DNA of 64,000 nt from Topomyia yanbarensis (GCF_030247195.1 NC_080671.1:104643845-104707844), one strand, 5' to 3'. Numbered from the stretch's first letter, positions 25,101-39,100 are shown. Notes: generated from the sequence alone by a model not told the origin. Numbers and translations are program-made.

Positions 25101-28100
25101 ACGGGAGAACGCCCGACAGCACTTCGAGACTCATCGTATGGGTCGACTGCATGCACCCTAAGGCGATACGCAAACAACGATACTGAATTCTTTCGAGTTT
25201 GATGAAATGTATGTTCGCGGCGGAGCGAAAGCAGAAGCATCCGTATTCCATTACCGACAGTATCGTTGTTTGATACAACCTAATTAGGTCTCCTGGGTGG
25301 GCACCCCACCATGTTCCGGTTATTGTACGAAGAAAGTTGATCCTTTGTTGGCATTTCTGTTTCAGATACCGAATATGGCATCCCCAAGTACCTTTCGAGT
25401 CGAACCAGACCCCTAGATATTTTACTGTGAAGACCTGAGCGATAGTTTGACCCATTAATAGAAGCTGTACTTGTGCTGGTTCACGCTTCCTTGAAAATAC
25501 AACTAGCTCAGTTTTCTCCGTGGAGAATTCGATGCCCAGCTTAATAGCCCAAGCAGACAAATTGTCCAGGGTATTCTGTAATGGTCCTTGTAGATCGACA
25601 GCTTTGGGTCCCGTAACAGACACCACGCCATCGTCTGCAAGTTGCCTTAACGTGCAGGAATTGTCAAGACATTCATCAATGTCGTTGACATAGAAATTGT
25701 ATAAAAGGGGGCTTAGACATGAGCCCTGGGGAAGGCCCATGTAGCTAAATCGTGATGTCGATAAGTCACCATGCGAAAAATGCATGTGCTTTTCCGACAA
25801 CAAGTTTAGTAAAAAGTTGTTTAAAGTCGCTGAAAGACCATGCTGGTGCAGCTTCTCTGAAAGAATGTTGATCGAAACTGAATCAAAAGCCCCCTTAATA
25901 TCTAGGAACACTGATGCCATCTGCTCTTTGCTAGCATAGGCCATTTGAATTTCAGTTGAGAGCAACGCAAGACAATCGTTCGTCCCTTTGCCTTTGCGAA
26001 AGCCAAATTGTGTATCTGACAGTAAGCCATTTGCTTCGACCCAATTGTCGAGGCGAAACAAGATCATTTTCTCGAACAACTTCCGGATACAGGATAGCAT
26101 TGCGATCGGACGGTACGAATTGTGGTCGGAGGCTGGTTTTCCTGGTTTTTGGATGGCGATGACCTTCACTTGTCTCCAATCGAGTGGGACAATGTTAGCC
26201 TCGAGAAACTTATTAAATAAGTTCAACAAGCGTCTCTTGGCAGAGTCAGGCAGATTCTTCAACAAGTTGAATTTGATTCTGTCTGGCCCCGGAGCTTTAT
26301 TGTTACACGACAAGAGAGCAAGTGAGAACTCCACCATCGAAAAAGGTGTTTCGTTCGCGCTATCGTGAGGAGACGCGGCGCGGTAAATCTTCTGTGCCGG
26401 GGCGGAATCCGGACAAACCTTCTTGGCGAAATCGAATATCCAACGGTTTGAATATTCCACGCTCTCATTAGTACTGTTTCGATTTCGCATACGTCGGGCT
26501 GTTCCCCAAAGAGTGCTCATCGATGTTTCTCTCGTTAATCCGTCGACGAACCGGCGCCAATAATCGCGTTTTTTGGCTTTCATCAAACTCTTCATTCGCT
26601 TGTCTAACGTCGCGTACTGTCGAAAACTAGCGGGTAACCCGTCGTTCCGGAAGGTCTTAAACGCGGCGGCCTTCTCTGCGTACACGTCTGAGCACTCTTT
26701 ATCCCACCAGGGATTGGGAGAACGTTTTTGTATGTTCGCGCCGGGTACTGGCCTAGTCTGAGCTTGATTCGCGCTGTCGAGAATCAAGCCAGCCAAAAAG
26801 CTGTACTCTTCCTCCGGAGGAAGTTCTTGGGTAGATTCGATGTTGTCGGATATCGCGGCAGCATAGCTCTTCCAATCGATATTTCGTGTAAGGTCATACG
26901 AAATATTGATTGATTTCAATGGCCTTGAACCGTTATTGATTGAGACTACAATCGGCAGATGGTCGCTGCCGTGGGGATCAGGAATTACCTTCCACGTGCA
27001 ATTTAACCGCAGCGATGTTGAGCAAAGGGACAAGTCTAAGGCGCTCGGGCGCGCTGGAGGAGCAGGAATCCGTGTCATTTCACCCGTGTTTAAAATTGTC
27101 AAATTGAAGTTATCGCAAAGATCCTGAATTAAGGAAGACCGGTTATCATCATAGAGGCAACCCCATGCTGTACCGTGAGAGTTAAAGTCTCCTAAAACTA
27201 GTCGCGGTGCTGGCAGGGATTCTAAGATGTCTTGTAGCCGTCGGTGCCCAACCGCGGTGTTGGGGGGAATATATATGGAAGCTATGCAAAGGCTTTTGCC
27301 TTTGGTTGTTACTTGACAAGCGACAACTTCAATACCTGTTATCGAGGGAAGGTTAATTCTGTAGAAGGAATAGCACTTTTTGATCCCCAAAAGCACTCCT
27401 CCATAGGGGGTGTCTCGATCCAGGCGAATAATACTAAAGTCGTGGAAGTTGAGTTCTATGTCGGAAGTTAACCAAGTTTCACATAATGCAAATGCATCGC
27501 AACTCAAATTATTTATTAAAATTTTGAAGGAATCGATTTTCGGGATGATACTTCTGCAATTCCACTGTAGAACAGTGATCAAATCCGTGACCTCGTTCGA
27601 TGAGTTAGCCATCGAAGGATACAATCGCTGAGAGGAGGGGCCATTTGAAAGTCAACTGCTTCAAAAATGTTCTCACTGTAGGGAGAAAAGCTAACATAAG
27701 ACTTTTAATAGGATCAGTAATATTGAAAGTTTTTATTATCCGGTCCACTATGTCCGAGAGTTTTATAATTCCAGTGCTGTGATTACTCTCGAACTGAAAC
27801 AAAGGAACACTTGGGATTTTTGATGTTCCTGGAAGTGCTGGGAACTCCTTCTCTGAGCTTAATCCTCCGAGACCAGGAGCTAATTGCTTCGGTTTGGTTG
27901 CAACACTTCCAATAGATGTGACTTTCGGAGCCCCCTCAAGGGACACCTTCTGGCCTTTACAAGGAACTTTACGAGAGGAAGTGTTCCTCCTCTTCCTATA
28001 AATTCTAGGCACCCTAGTAGATGTTCCCTCTTGTGGGTTACCAGCCTCGCCCTCGTCAGGAGGCAAGTGAGTATAGATGTTTGCTGAGGATGGTGGTGTA

Positions 28101-30031
28101 GCATTCTTTAACATTTCTGCGAAAGAATGTTTGGATCGTCCCGCAAGGGAACGTTTCAGTTTATCCCCGCGTAGTTTGTACGCGGGACATGCCGAGATAT
28201 CATGCAGACTCTCCGCACAGTAAAGACACTTTTCGGCTTTCCTACTGCACGAATCATCTAGATGATTCTCCCCGCATTTTCCACAGCGGGCCTTGTTGCT
28301 ACAATGGGTGGCTGTGTGACCCAGTTGTTTACACTTTGTGCAATTCATAACCCGCGGCACAAACAGACGCACAGGCAGACGAACCTTGTGCAAGAGGACG
28401 AAATTTGGCAAAGCGGTACCAGCGACGGTCACCCGATAAGAGTTTGATTGGGGGTACGTTTTTGAACCATCCCCCGCAACTACTACTGAGTGCAAACGTT
28501 TGCACTCAAGTATTTTAACTGGCTGAAGTAAGCGGTCTCTGAATCGGCCAACCCCGTACTTCAGCAGATCCTCGCACGTCAAACTCTCATCGGTTACGAC
28601 GCCTTCGGATTGTACTCTTACAGCCGGAATATACACGTTATAATCCCGCGTAAAGTGCTCACAGCAAGCAATATCGTTTGCCTGCTTTGAGTTGGCTAGC
28701 AACACCCTTATCTTGTCCGAGCGGACCTTTGAAATTTCGGTCACAGCCGAGAACCGTTCCGTCAGGTCTCTAGAAATCTGAAGAAGATTCAGTGATTTAG
28801 TCTTGGGCCGAAAGAAGACCACAAATGGACCAGTTGAGAGTTCTGGATAGCATTTGGGCCGGGGGGGAGCCTTAGAAGTTGAACCCGATTCAACTTCCAT
28901 TTGACCATCCGGAGAGGGAACCATAGAAAACGTCAACGCACGGGGTCAGCGCCCGCGCAGACGGAAGAAAGCAATAAATGTGTTACAAAAGACAAAAACC
29001 ACTTAGCTTTAAACTGGTGTCCAACGACGAACCGATCCAGCTTATACAGCTGGCTATTGTTTAATCCTCACACGCGAACAAAAGACTGAGGACCGAACCG
29101 AACTGGCAAAATAACCTTGAATGCGGATTAAAACTATTCTTTATCGCCTCACACAGCACTACGGACTAGAAAAAACAACTTCTGTCTCGATGGAGAGCTC
29201 GAAAACGAATCGAAAAATATTCATATTCACTAAAGTCTCGAACTAAACTTGTTTAAAGAGTGAATTCTTCATTCGAAACATGTACTGAATTATCCAATGC
29301 CTCTATACTAATTGTGACTGCCATTGAATCATCAATTGAATTGTACTCAGTATAGAGCAAAAATGGACGGCGATAAGTTAGAAGACACGTTGTACTAGCA
29401 TCCCTCATCGAGAGTAGGGTCATTGGGAGGCTTTTTTTCGGCTCCAAGTCGTGGATATTTTTGGGCTTTGATCCGCTATTCTTCATAATAGATGAATTTT
29501 CACGATTTTCATCTTCAAATATCCATATTATCCAGCTAAGTTAAATATTTTTTTTTGAGATAGCCACGGATTTCCTTAATTATAGTGTACTTAAAAGCTA
29601 TGAATAGAACTGAATTAAATTGAATTTGATGTAGTTTTCGATTTTTGATCGCCTGACCGCGCATAGTACAACGTTTCGCAGGGATACTCCATTCATCTTG
29701 AGGGTGTGAACATTTGAAAACAGTTATAGTTTTATCATAATATAAACATTTTGCAAATTTTCTCAGGACTACAAATATCTACCAAGTAGGGTGTAATATT
29801 AAACTTGTTTTCACGAGTGGCTCTCATCTAGACTAAAATGCAAAAACCTATTTACAGGATAATGGCAGACAAAAAATAGTTTTGTCTTCTCAAACCTCCA
29901 CAATGACATCGCACACATGATGGGATAATAATAAATATTACAGATTAGCAGAAGATCCACACACAAAACTTAAAAATGGGTAAAGAAACAGCAAGAAAGA
30001 TGTGAGTCGTGACAGTTGCCACGAATACGAA

Positions 30032-30109
<78 letters not shown>

Positions 30110-33100
30110 CACTGGGAGTGATAGTGTGTGTGTATGTGCGTGTAGAGAGAGAAGGGGACGTGTGAGAAATGGCAAATGATTGTTAGTGCCGTAATCTTAT
30201 TCTTATAGTTAGGGAAACCCGTGGCTATTCGGACCTACCTAAGCAAATCGGCCTTTTAAGTGGATTGATATGAAAGAATTTATCGGTCCTAATTGTTAGT
30301 TTCAAACCTCAGCTACATTTTGAAGCACTAAAAATTAATTTGCACCGCTCCATGGCAGCGCTAGACGATGATTAGCAAAACTACGTTTTTCCATCCTTTC
30401 TCAATGTAGGGGTAATCCGGACCTCCCTACGCCACAGTGTCGCCTAGCCGGACAAAACCTAAAAGTTTTATTTTAGATTTTTCATGATTTAACATTTTTT
30501 TCTGTTTCTTAATAGGTTGAGTAGAGTCTTCTCAAAATATTGAGTTCTGAAGACGAAAGATCGATTTTTTACAGAACTTCAAAAGTGAAATTGATGATGA
30601 ATTCTGAGAAAAACTTTTTTCAAACCTAAGTTATTCAAATGAATACATCTTTTTAGTTAAGACTCCGATTAGGGTCGAACTGGTTTCATTTGAAAGGTTA
30701 TTCGCTGAACTTATAGTTGCCACTCGATTTAGTTGATACAAGCCTTTCTTCTCGTTCAGACATGAACAATAAATAATAAACAGGGCCGCCGAGAGGGGGG
30801 GGGGCGGTTTGTTTCCCCCCGGGCCCGGAGTTTTAAAGGGGGCCCGGATTTTTTACAGAAACTAAAATTTACCCAAATTTTAGGCATAGCGTAGTTGATA
30901 CATCGACTACCATGTACGCAGCTCACCTGGGTTCGATTCCTAAGAATTCCTGAGAATTTTTTAAAGAAAATTTTCTAACCTGATGAAGAAGCGAAGCGGC
31001 CCTAAAGTTAAACTTTCTATAATCGAGAGAAAAAATCAGACTTGCTAGGGGTAAAAAATAAATGATTTGATTAGAAGTCATGAGGATGTCTTCAAATTTC
31101 GTCAATATGAAATGGATTTTATTGATTTATTGAATTTCCTGTCTTCGCAACTGCTCGATTATTATCGAAAGTTATTATTAGAAAGAAAAAGAAAACTTTT
31201 CAACCTTCTATTCAGGGTTGCCATATCGGTTTTTGGAGACGAATTCCGGGCTTTGTTCAGATAATTCGGATTTCGCACGGAAGAATGCAATTTTGCATTT
31301 TTTTTCTTCATCAGGAACTCTCAGCATCATTTTATAGCACACAGCCATCATAAACATCATCCTCTGGTAGCAGACGCTAATCGATAAGTAGGGTACTTCG
31401 GTGTTGGCCAATATATTTAAAAAGTGTTAACAACCATTTGGGATCAGATTTACTTTACCCCACAGGACCTTCACTTCAATGGATCAATGGATTATATGCT
31501 CCTCACAAAGATTCTCGAAAGACACTGAAGTGTGATTTTACGCCCCGTGTTTGTTTATTGTAGAGCAGAGCAAAGTTCGCTCGGGTTATCCTTCACAGCG
31601 AAAGTGGTTGGTGCTTTTTGATTTTTTTTTTTGTGGATATTCAAGGATGTGAAGTACTATACCCACTAAATCAAAAAAAAACTGTTCACAAATGCAAAAA
31701 ATACACCTAAATGCTCTACCACAGCATTGCACTCTGCGGTAAATGTGAAGAATATATGATATATTTTGTGCTGTGAGCTACATAAGAAATAAAGCAGAGC
31801 TTATTTAGCTTTTATGAATGTTTTCGAAACCAGCATAGCGTAAAATCCAACCACAACGTTTATTTGAAATTTGATTCATGTTTTGCTATTTTCCCCATTT
31901 TTTATTTTTACATGGATTTTTTTTAAATTTTGTTAAAATTGATCAATTTTTTCAGCTGTTTTTGGGCGACTTATATTAAACACTTTTCTTTTTTGATGTC
32001 TTTCGCATATTGATACAACCACTGATGAAGGCTGCAAGCCGTAGCCGAAATGCGTATCTGTGATATAAAAGTGCATTTTTGCAGTTTTCATACAATAGTG
32101 TTAATTACGTATAACGGAAGACAGCATAAAAAAGTGTTCCAATTATTTTTTTTTCAAGCTATTGATTTTTTTGTATTTTTGCAATTTCAACATTCTGTCT
32201 TTTTTATCTATTTTCATTGTTACCATATTTGTATTTTATCCATCTTTTCACGATCTTCATTTTTGCATTTTTATCAATACCACTTACCTTAATTTATAGT
32301 CATATCTATGTTATTCCATTTTATTTGAAATTATGCGAGAGAATTCCATTATATTTTATTTTCCCTGTTGTTTTATATTTTGATACCCTGTTTTTTATAT
32401 GTTACTTTTGTCATTCCATCCAACTTTTAAAATTTGTCTATTTGCTCCATTCATTCTTATCATTCCTTTTTTCTTTTTTCTTCATATATTTTTGCATTTT
32501 CCTTTTTTTAAATCATCCCAAATGTCTTATTGTCCTCTTATTTACCTTTCTCGTATTTTGGTACATGTTTTCTTTCTGTTTACCGTGGTTTTATTTTTTC
32601 TCATTGCTAATTTAATATAATTTTATTTATTTTTTACACATATTCCTTTATCTTTCATTTTTTTCATTTTTGTTTTTTTTTATTTTTTCATTTAACCTAT
32701 TTTGAAAGTGATTTTTCTGACGGTAATTTTTCAATAGGTTTGTTTTTTTATATAAATTTTTTTAGAAAACATTAGATTTATCTTTTTTGCCATTATGCGC
32801 ATGTTTTCTTCGTTTTACATTTAGGCTGTTGTTTAAATTTCTATCAAGTTTTATTTCCAATGCTTTTCTCCATTTTCAAATTCTTCTTGTTATTTTTTCG
32901 ATTTTGTGTGCTTCTATGGTATACCATTTTGGTGTTTTACTATTTTTTGTTTTCCATTTTGTCCGTTTTTGTTCAATCCATACCTTCCAAAATTCTTCAT
33001 TTTTTCGTCTTTCCATCCTTCCAATTTTCAAATTTTTCAAAATCCTCCGGTCCATTGTTGTTTCTAATGTTTATTTTATTTTTGTCTTTTCCTCTACTTT

Positions 33101-36100
33101 TATGCTTTCGTAACGTTTTATTCACTTTTTCTATTTCTTTAAATATTTCTTGTTTTTAATATTAAATATATTTTATTATTTTCCAGCTTTTCAGTTTTAT
33201 GCATTTTAATTTTATATCAATGTTCATATTCATTTTATTTATTTATTTTTAGTTTTCATTGATTCTCAAAATTTTCCATCATCTACCATTTTTTTTAATT
33301 TTCAACATTTGTTCAATAATGTTCGACTTCTTTAATCTTTGCAATTTGTATAGTTTCCAGTTTTCTTTTATCGATTTTCATAGGTTTTGTTTTGGTTTTT
33401 GCTTTTGATTATACATTTTTTGACAATTGACTTTAAGTTGTTTATGTGATTAATTTTGCGATTTTTAGTTTTTCTGTACACTCTTTTAATATTAAATTTT
33501 CCCTTTGTTTTTTTTTCTTTGTATTATTGATCTCCGTTTGGATAATGTTTTTAATTTTTGTAATTACTACATTTTTAATCTTTCCTTTTCTTTACTTTTA
33601 CTAATACTATTGACAAAAATGGCTCTTTTCAAAGTCACCAAATATTTAACTTTGTGGTGCACGGGCAATATACTGTGTTGGGGGCCCGGACGTTAGACCC
33701 TCCGGGCCCGTATTCTCTCTACGGCCCTGATAATAAAGCGTGCAATAAATAAAACTTATGATGTTCAAAGTGGCTGCACTTTTTTTTGAAACAGTTCGGA
33801 AAGATCGCTTGTTGTTCACGATACTTAAAAATTGGTGTACTTTCCGAAAATGAATATCTTGTTTTGCCCCTTTCTGCCCCGAGGTATGAAAAAAGGCGAT
33901 TTTTCATGATATGTCTGAAGGAGCCGCCTGGTAGCCTTTGATTACCCAGGGTGCGTAATATAATTTATAGATGTGTCTTATCATTTTCAACAATTGAAAA
34001 AATGTGTATTCTGCTAAAAAAATCACCACGACGAATTTTTTGAAAATGAATTTTCGGATGTAGTGCGCTTTATATTCGCAAATAATGAATTTTGGAACCA
34101 CCCTGGTTGCCAAAATTTTGAAGCAATAAAAAAACAAAAAAATAAACATCAAATTTGAATTCAGCGTCACAAAATTACCTTAATGTGAAGTTTTCATCAA
34201 ATTCGGGCCACTTTTGAGGTTTTTTCCGACTTTTGTATGGAAGGTGATCACTGTGCTACGGCGCAATTCAAACCGACAATTTTTTAGTTGTTTTACAATG
34301 GGTTTCCCTAGTAACAATTCAGGTTTTATGGTAGTTCTATAGCCACTCATAAAACTTATATTGCACTTGTAGCATGGTATAAAACTTCAATTGTTACTTG
34401 GATTGTGTTTATCTATAAAATATTTATTTGAAAATCTCCTATAGATGAAAAAAAATCTTGTTAAAAAAAATTAATCTGGGTCACAGCTGTGGATTGGCGC
34501 ATCATGTATTTTCCATGGCAATCGTAGGCGCAACTGCAAGCCATTGAACGGTGGTTGATGGGATAGGGGGTCCGTATAGCCCCGTACGCCCATTTCGCAC
34601 AAAACTGGTGAGCGTCTTGAAAATATCTGTGTCTTCACCCAAACAAAAATCATTCCATAAAATAAGAGCCTCAAGCTTTCCAAAACACTTACCTGGTATT
34701 TATTCATTTTATTTGTTACTTTATTCTCGATTTTACCATTATAATGTTTTGCCTTTCTCAATAGAAAGGTATTGCATTTGCTCTGAAAACCGACTTTTTA
34801 ATGGAGGTCCGGAGGGCCGAGCGACATATACCATTCGATTCAGTTCGTCGAGTTCGGCAAATGTCTTTTTTTAGTAAGGTTATAAAAGATTCAAAAGCCT
34901 GGCCTGTAGTGTATTGTCACTGTGTGGGACTCACGACTCACGTTCGTGCCTAACCACTAAAAACATTCCTTCTTCCCCACGGAACTACGTCATCGTATTA
35001 CTTCGTGGGGAGGTTCGTTGCGCTTTCGTCGCACCTCTTTCTGCTGCTCTATCTCGGAGGCTCGCTTGGTTCATGGAGTGGCACGACCTATGAGCTTTGA
35101 TTTAACTCACGGTTCCTCTCCTGCTTCTTGTCTCCATCCATTACGTCGCCGTTTATTTCTCGTCCCAGTGGTGAGCCGTTTAGGTGCTGTTCAGCTCATG
35201 TTTCCGTGAGCCATTCAGCTCTCGGCCTTATCACGATCCGCTTGGATATTGCTCAACCGTGAACTCATCCTACTCCGACCGATAGTTCCCCGACGGAGGA
35301 ATTTCCCCCGACACCGATACCCGCTTTCTTGAGCCATTTAGCTCTACTAAAATCTTCCAACTTTACCGATTGTCCTACTCCGATTGAGAGTTCCCCGACA
35401 ACTGAATTTCTTTCGTTACCGGTGTTTGTTTCGTGAACCAATTAGCTCCTCTTTTCGTCACGATTCTGTCGGGTAGTCCACGGTGCCGAATCTACCCTAT
35501 CGTGAATTCCCCGACGGTAGACCGCTCCCGATACCGATGTACGTTTCTGTGAGCCATTAAGCTCCCCGCCTCGTCTACTCGGTCTAGTCCCCGGCGGTGG
35601 ACCTAGCCTACTCAACGTCCAGCCAGCAGATGCTGAGGTCCATCCAGCCATTCCGGGTAGAGCGTAGCTTCCGGTTCACTGGCGCCCCAACGACCCACTT
35701 CTGGCTATTCGACGCGGTCTACTCGGTCTAATCCCCGACGGTGGATCTAGCCTACTCACATGCTACCCGGTAGAGTGTCGAGGTCGGTCCTGCGATTCCG
35801 GTGATGCCTGACGTCCGGTTCGCTGGCGCCCCGACGACCCGAGCCCGGTGCTACATCGCGTACTACTCAACTGGTCCCCGGCGGTGGACCCAGTCTACAC
35901 CATCGGTGAGTTTCCCGGCGGCGGAATTTCTCCCGAAACCCTATTTGTGGTTCCACTGCGGCGTTCTAACCAATGTCGTTACTTTGTTGGTCCCTTCGCC
36001 ACTTCCTTTGCAGCTCGGAGAGTATACTCGTAACGACTCTGTTGACAGCGTCCCAAATATGCTCGTCGCGGCACATCTCTTCGACGATATTGTCCACTGT

Positions 36101-39100
36101 TATATCAGGCATACCCCTTCGGACTTCTTCGAATCTGAGCCATTCGAAGACCACGTGTTCCGGTGTCTCTTGCACGTTCACACACTCCGGGCAAAGGGGT
36201 GACGAAGCGTGTGCAAACCGATGTAGGTATTTCCGGAAGCATCCATGCCCGGACAAATACTGCGTCAGATAGAAGTTCACCTCTCCATGCTTGCTATGTA
36301 CCCAAGTAGACACATTTGGGATGAGTCGGTGAGTCCACCTTCCTTTCTCCGCGTTATCCCACTCTTGCTGCCACTTAGCCAACGAGTCCACTCGAACCAG
36401 TCTCCTTGCATTACGTTTATTTCTCTGCTGGTAGCATTCTACGTCCTCAGCCAGGGTGATGCAGATGGGAATCATCCCAGCAATTACACATACCACCTAC
36501 GACGATATCGTTCTGTACGCACTCGCGACACGAACAGCCATTAGACGAAAAGTGCTTGTTAACTTCGTCCGGTTTCGTTTTGAGTTCAGCGCAGCAGCCC
36601 AGGCCGGTACGCCATATCTCAGTATTGAGGATGAGACACCCGCTAGGAGACGTCTCGTGCTGCCCTTTGCCCCTCTGTGATTCGGCATAATCCTTGCCAA
36701 TGCGCTAGTTGTCCTCGCAGCCTTCTCACATACATAGTCGACATGGCAGTTGTAATTCAACCGATCGTCAACCATCACACCCAGGTGCTTCAGCGCGCGC
36801 ATCGATGGAATGGATTGTTCCCCGACGCTGATCTCAACACGCTAGATTTGCTTACGGTTGCTGACCAGCACTACCTCCGTCTCGTGGTGAGCCAGCTACA
36901 ACTTGACGTTGGCCATCCAGGTTTCCACGATGCCTATTATCTTTGTCGTCAGCATCTCCACCTCCTCAAGGGTCTCGCCCATTATCGTCAGGACAACACC
37001 ATCTGCAAAGCCGTTGATCTCCACTCTCCTGGGCAGTTCCAGTGTTAACACTCCGTTGTACATAATATTCCAGAGCGTTGGGCCGAGTATGGAGCCCTGA
37101 GGTACTCCCGCCGTTACCTTAATCGATCTCTGCCCCGTGTTAGTTTCGTAGACTAGTACTCGGTTCTGAAAGCAACTTTTCAGAACCTTACACAGATAGT
37201 CCGAAACCCGCATTCTATGCAGCGCTACGGCGATAGCTCCCCAGCTAGTACTGTTGAACGCGTTCTTCACGTCTATCGTTACCACGGCGCAGTAGCGATT
37301 ACCCCTTCTCTTTTGCTTCAATGCTTTCTCCGTGTTCGCGATGACGATGCAGATGGCGTCCACCGTCGATATTCCTTTCCGGAACCCGAACTGTCTCTGC
37401 GATAGTCCGTTCTCACTTTCAGCGTAGATCGACAACCTGTGGAGGATGACTCTTTCCAGGAGTTTACCGAGAGTATCCAGCAGGCATATAGGCAGATACG
37501 ATGCTGGATCTCCTGGTGGTTTCCTTGGTTTGGGCAGCAACACCAGCTTCTGGATCTTCCATCTATTCGGGAAGTAGCCATCGTCCAGGCATTTCTGTAG
37601 TACTATCCTGAACATGTCCGGAAACGCCAGGATCGCTGTCTTCAGTGCCACGTTGGGGATACCATCCGGTCCGGGAGCTTCCTTCGCTTTCAGCCCTTTT
37701 GCCACTATAAGGAGCTCGTCGTTGGAAACCCGATTGTCACCTGCATTTCCACCATCTGCATCAGCGTACGGTGTAGGCGGCCATGCGGTTGGGTCGTGCT
37801 TCGGGAAAAGGCCCTCCACGATAATTTTCAGCTTGTCCCCGCACATTTCGACTGGCGTCATTGGACTCTTGATCCTGGCCATAACGACACGGTAAGCATT
37901 GCCCCAGGGGTTAGCGTCTACTTCTCTGCACAGCTCCTTGTAGCAGGTGGACTTGCCTAGCACTATCTCACGTTTAAAAGCCGCTCTGGCCGCCCGGAAT
38001 GTTACCTTAGACTCTTCTCTGACTGCCTCAGATCTTGCTCTCTGAACGCGTCTTCTGACTTTTAGGCAGGCAGCCTGTAGGATGCTTAGCCTTTCGTTCC
38101 ACCAGTACGCCCGGACGCCGGTAGTTCCTCGGCTCCATTTTCCTCGGCATTGTTTTATCGCATACCCTAGCTATTGTTTCCGACAGCTCATCGGCACTCG
38201 GAATTGGAGTGACGCTGTCAGCACGAAGTGCTTCCACAAAAAGGTCCTTGTCGAATTCCTTTATTTTCCACTTCCGCTCGCCAGTCCTCACTCTCGGCGT
38301 CACCGCACGATTTCGCCGACCAATGGTGTAGTGGATGGCTTCATGATCACTATGTGTGTACTGCTCACTAACTCGCCAATTCATGTCATCCATCAGCGAC
38401 GCGCTGCAGAATGTTACGTCGCTGATGGATTCCCGACCGTATTTACGGAATGTGCTAGCGGAACCTTCATTGCACAGCTTTACGTCCAGCTTCGCCAGTG
38501 CTTCCAATAGGCTGTAACCTCGTGCGTTGGTCAGCCTGCTACCCCACTCCACGGCCCAAACGTTGAAATCTCCTCCTATAACAACCGGCGTTCGCCCGAC
38601 TAACGAGTCGGTTAATGCGTCCAGCATCCGGTTGTATTACTCTGGTGTCCACCGTGGAGGAGCATAACAGCTACACACGAATACGCCGTTTATCCTGGCG
38701 ATCACGAAACCTTCCTGTGTGCTATCCACCGCTTCTTGAACAGGGAAACCGCCTATCGCTTGGATTGCCGCCATCCCTGCACTATCCACCACCCAGTTAC
38801 CGTTAATTGCAACGTCGCACTTCATTTCTGTTGTTGACTGCCACAACAGTTGCTGTGCAATGTCACAATGATTGAGATTGAGCTGGGTAACCTCCATCAT
38901 TATTGGCCTGCCTTCGCCTTTTTGTACTCTGGGCATAAGAAGCCTCCCGTCATGTGGTCTTTTCCGACCTCATTTGTACAGAGCAAGCACTTCGGTTGCT
39001 TTGTGCAGTCTCTAGCAATGTGTCCCTTCTCCCCACATTTTCTGCACAGATCAGATCTGTCCGGGCCTCTACAGTTTCTTGCCTGATGGCCAAAACCCAG

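Larger units (their letters stand above)
23095..29227 (-). mobile_element. I-group non-LTR retrotransposon with perfect 16-bp target duplication
   Basis: The element (about 23111-29211) is flanked by GAAAAATATTCATATT at 23095-23110 and again at 29212-29227. Read on the minus strand it has a 5' UTR (29211-28925), ORF1, ORF2, an 0.8-kb 3' UTR and an A-rich tail after AAATAAACGATTTGAAT. The exact duplication defines a full-length insertion. It lies antisense to Marf1 in intron 8. The ORF1 CCHC knuckles plus APE-RT-RNase H order in ORF2 fits the I superclade (I/Loner-like). The exact clade needs a phylogeny. Confidence 0.92.
30781..33729. mobile_element. hAT-like element with perfect 8-bp duplication, no visible transposase
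   Basis: The left end CAGGGCCGCCGAGAG is mirrored by CTCTCTACGGCCCTG at the right end. The flanks 30773-30780 and 33730-33737 are both ATAATAAA. GGGCCCGG blocks occur near both ends (30824 and 33700). A CAGGG-type terminus with an 8-bp duplication is typical of the hAT superfamily. The interior holds a SINE and a long T-rich tract but no transposase-like frame, so it is non-autonomous or has lost its gene. It sits in Marf1 intron 8. Confidence 0.82.
30212..34308. mobile_element. Candidate outer TA-flanked element (weak)
   Basis: GGGAAACCC at 30212-30220 and GGGTTTCCC at 34300-34308 are each flanked by TA. They enclose the better-supported hAT-like element. Only nine bases of inverted repeat are shared, so this could be coincidence. 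If real it would be a Tc1/mariner-like or MITE host interrupted by the hAT-like insertion. Confidence 0.3.

Noticed and set aside
29945..30175. Ser/Leu repeat protein on the minus strand
   Set aside because: It is the translation of the (GA)n microsatellite.
32050..33159. Several overlapping open frames encoding very hydrophobic Phe/Leu/Ile-rich proteins
   Set aside because: They arise from the T-rich composition of the tract. No signal, domain, or codon pattern supports a membrane protein.
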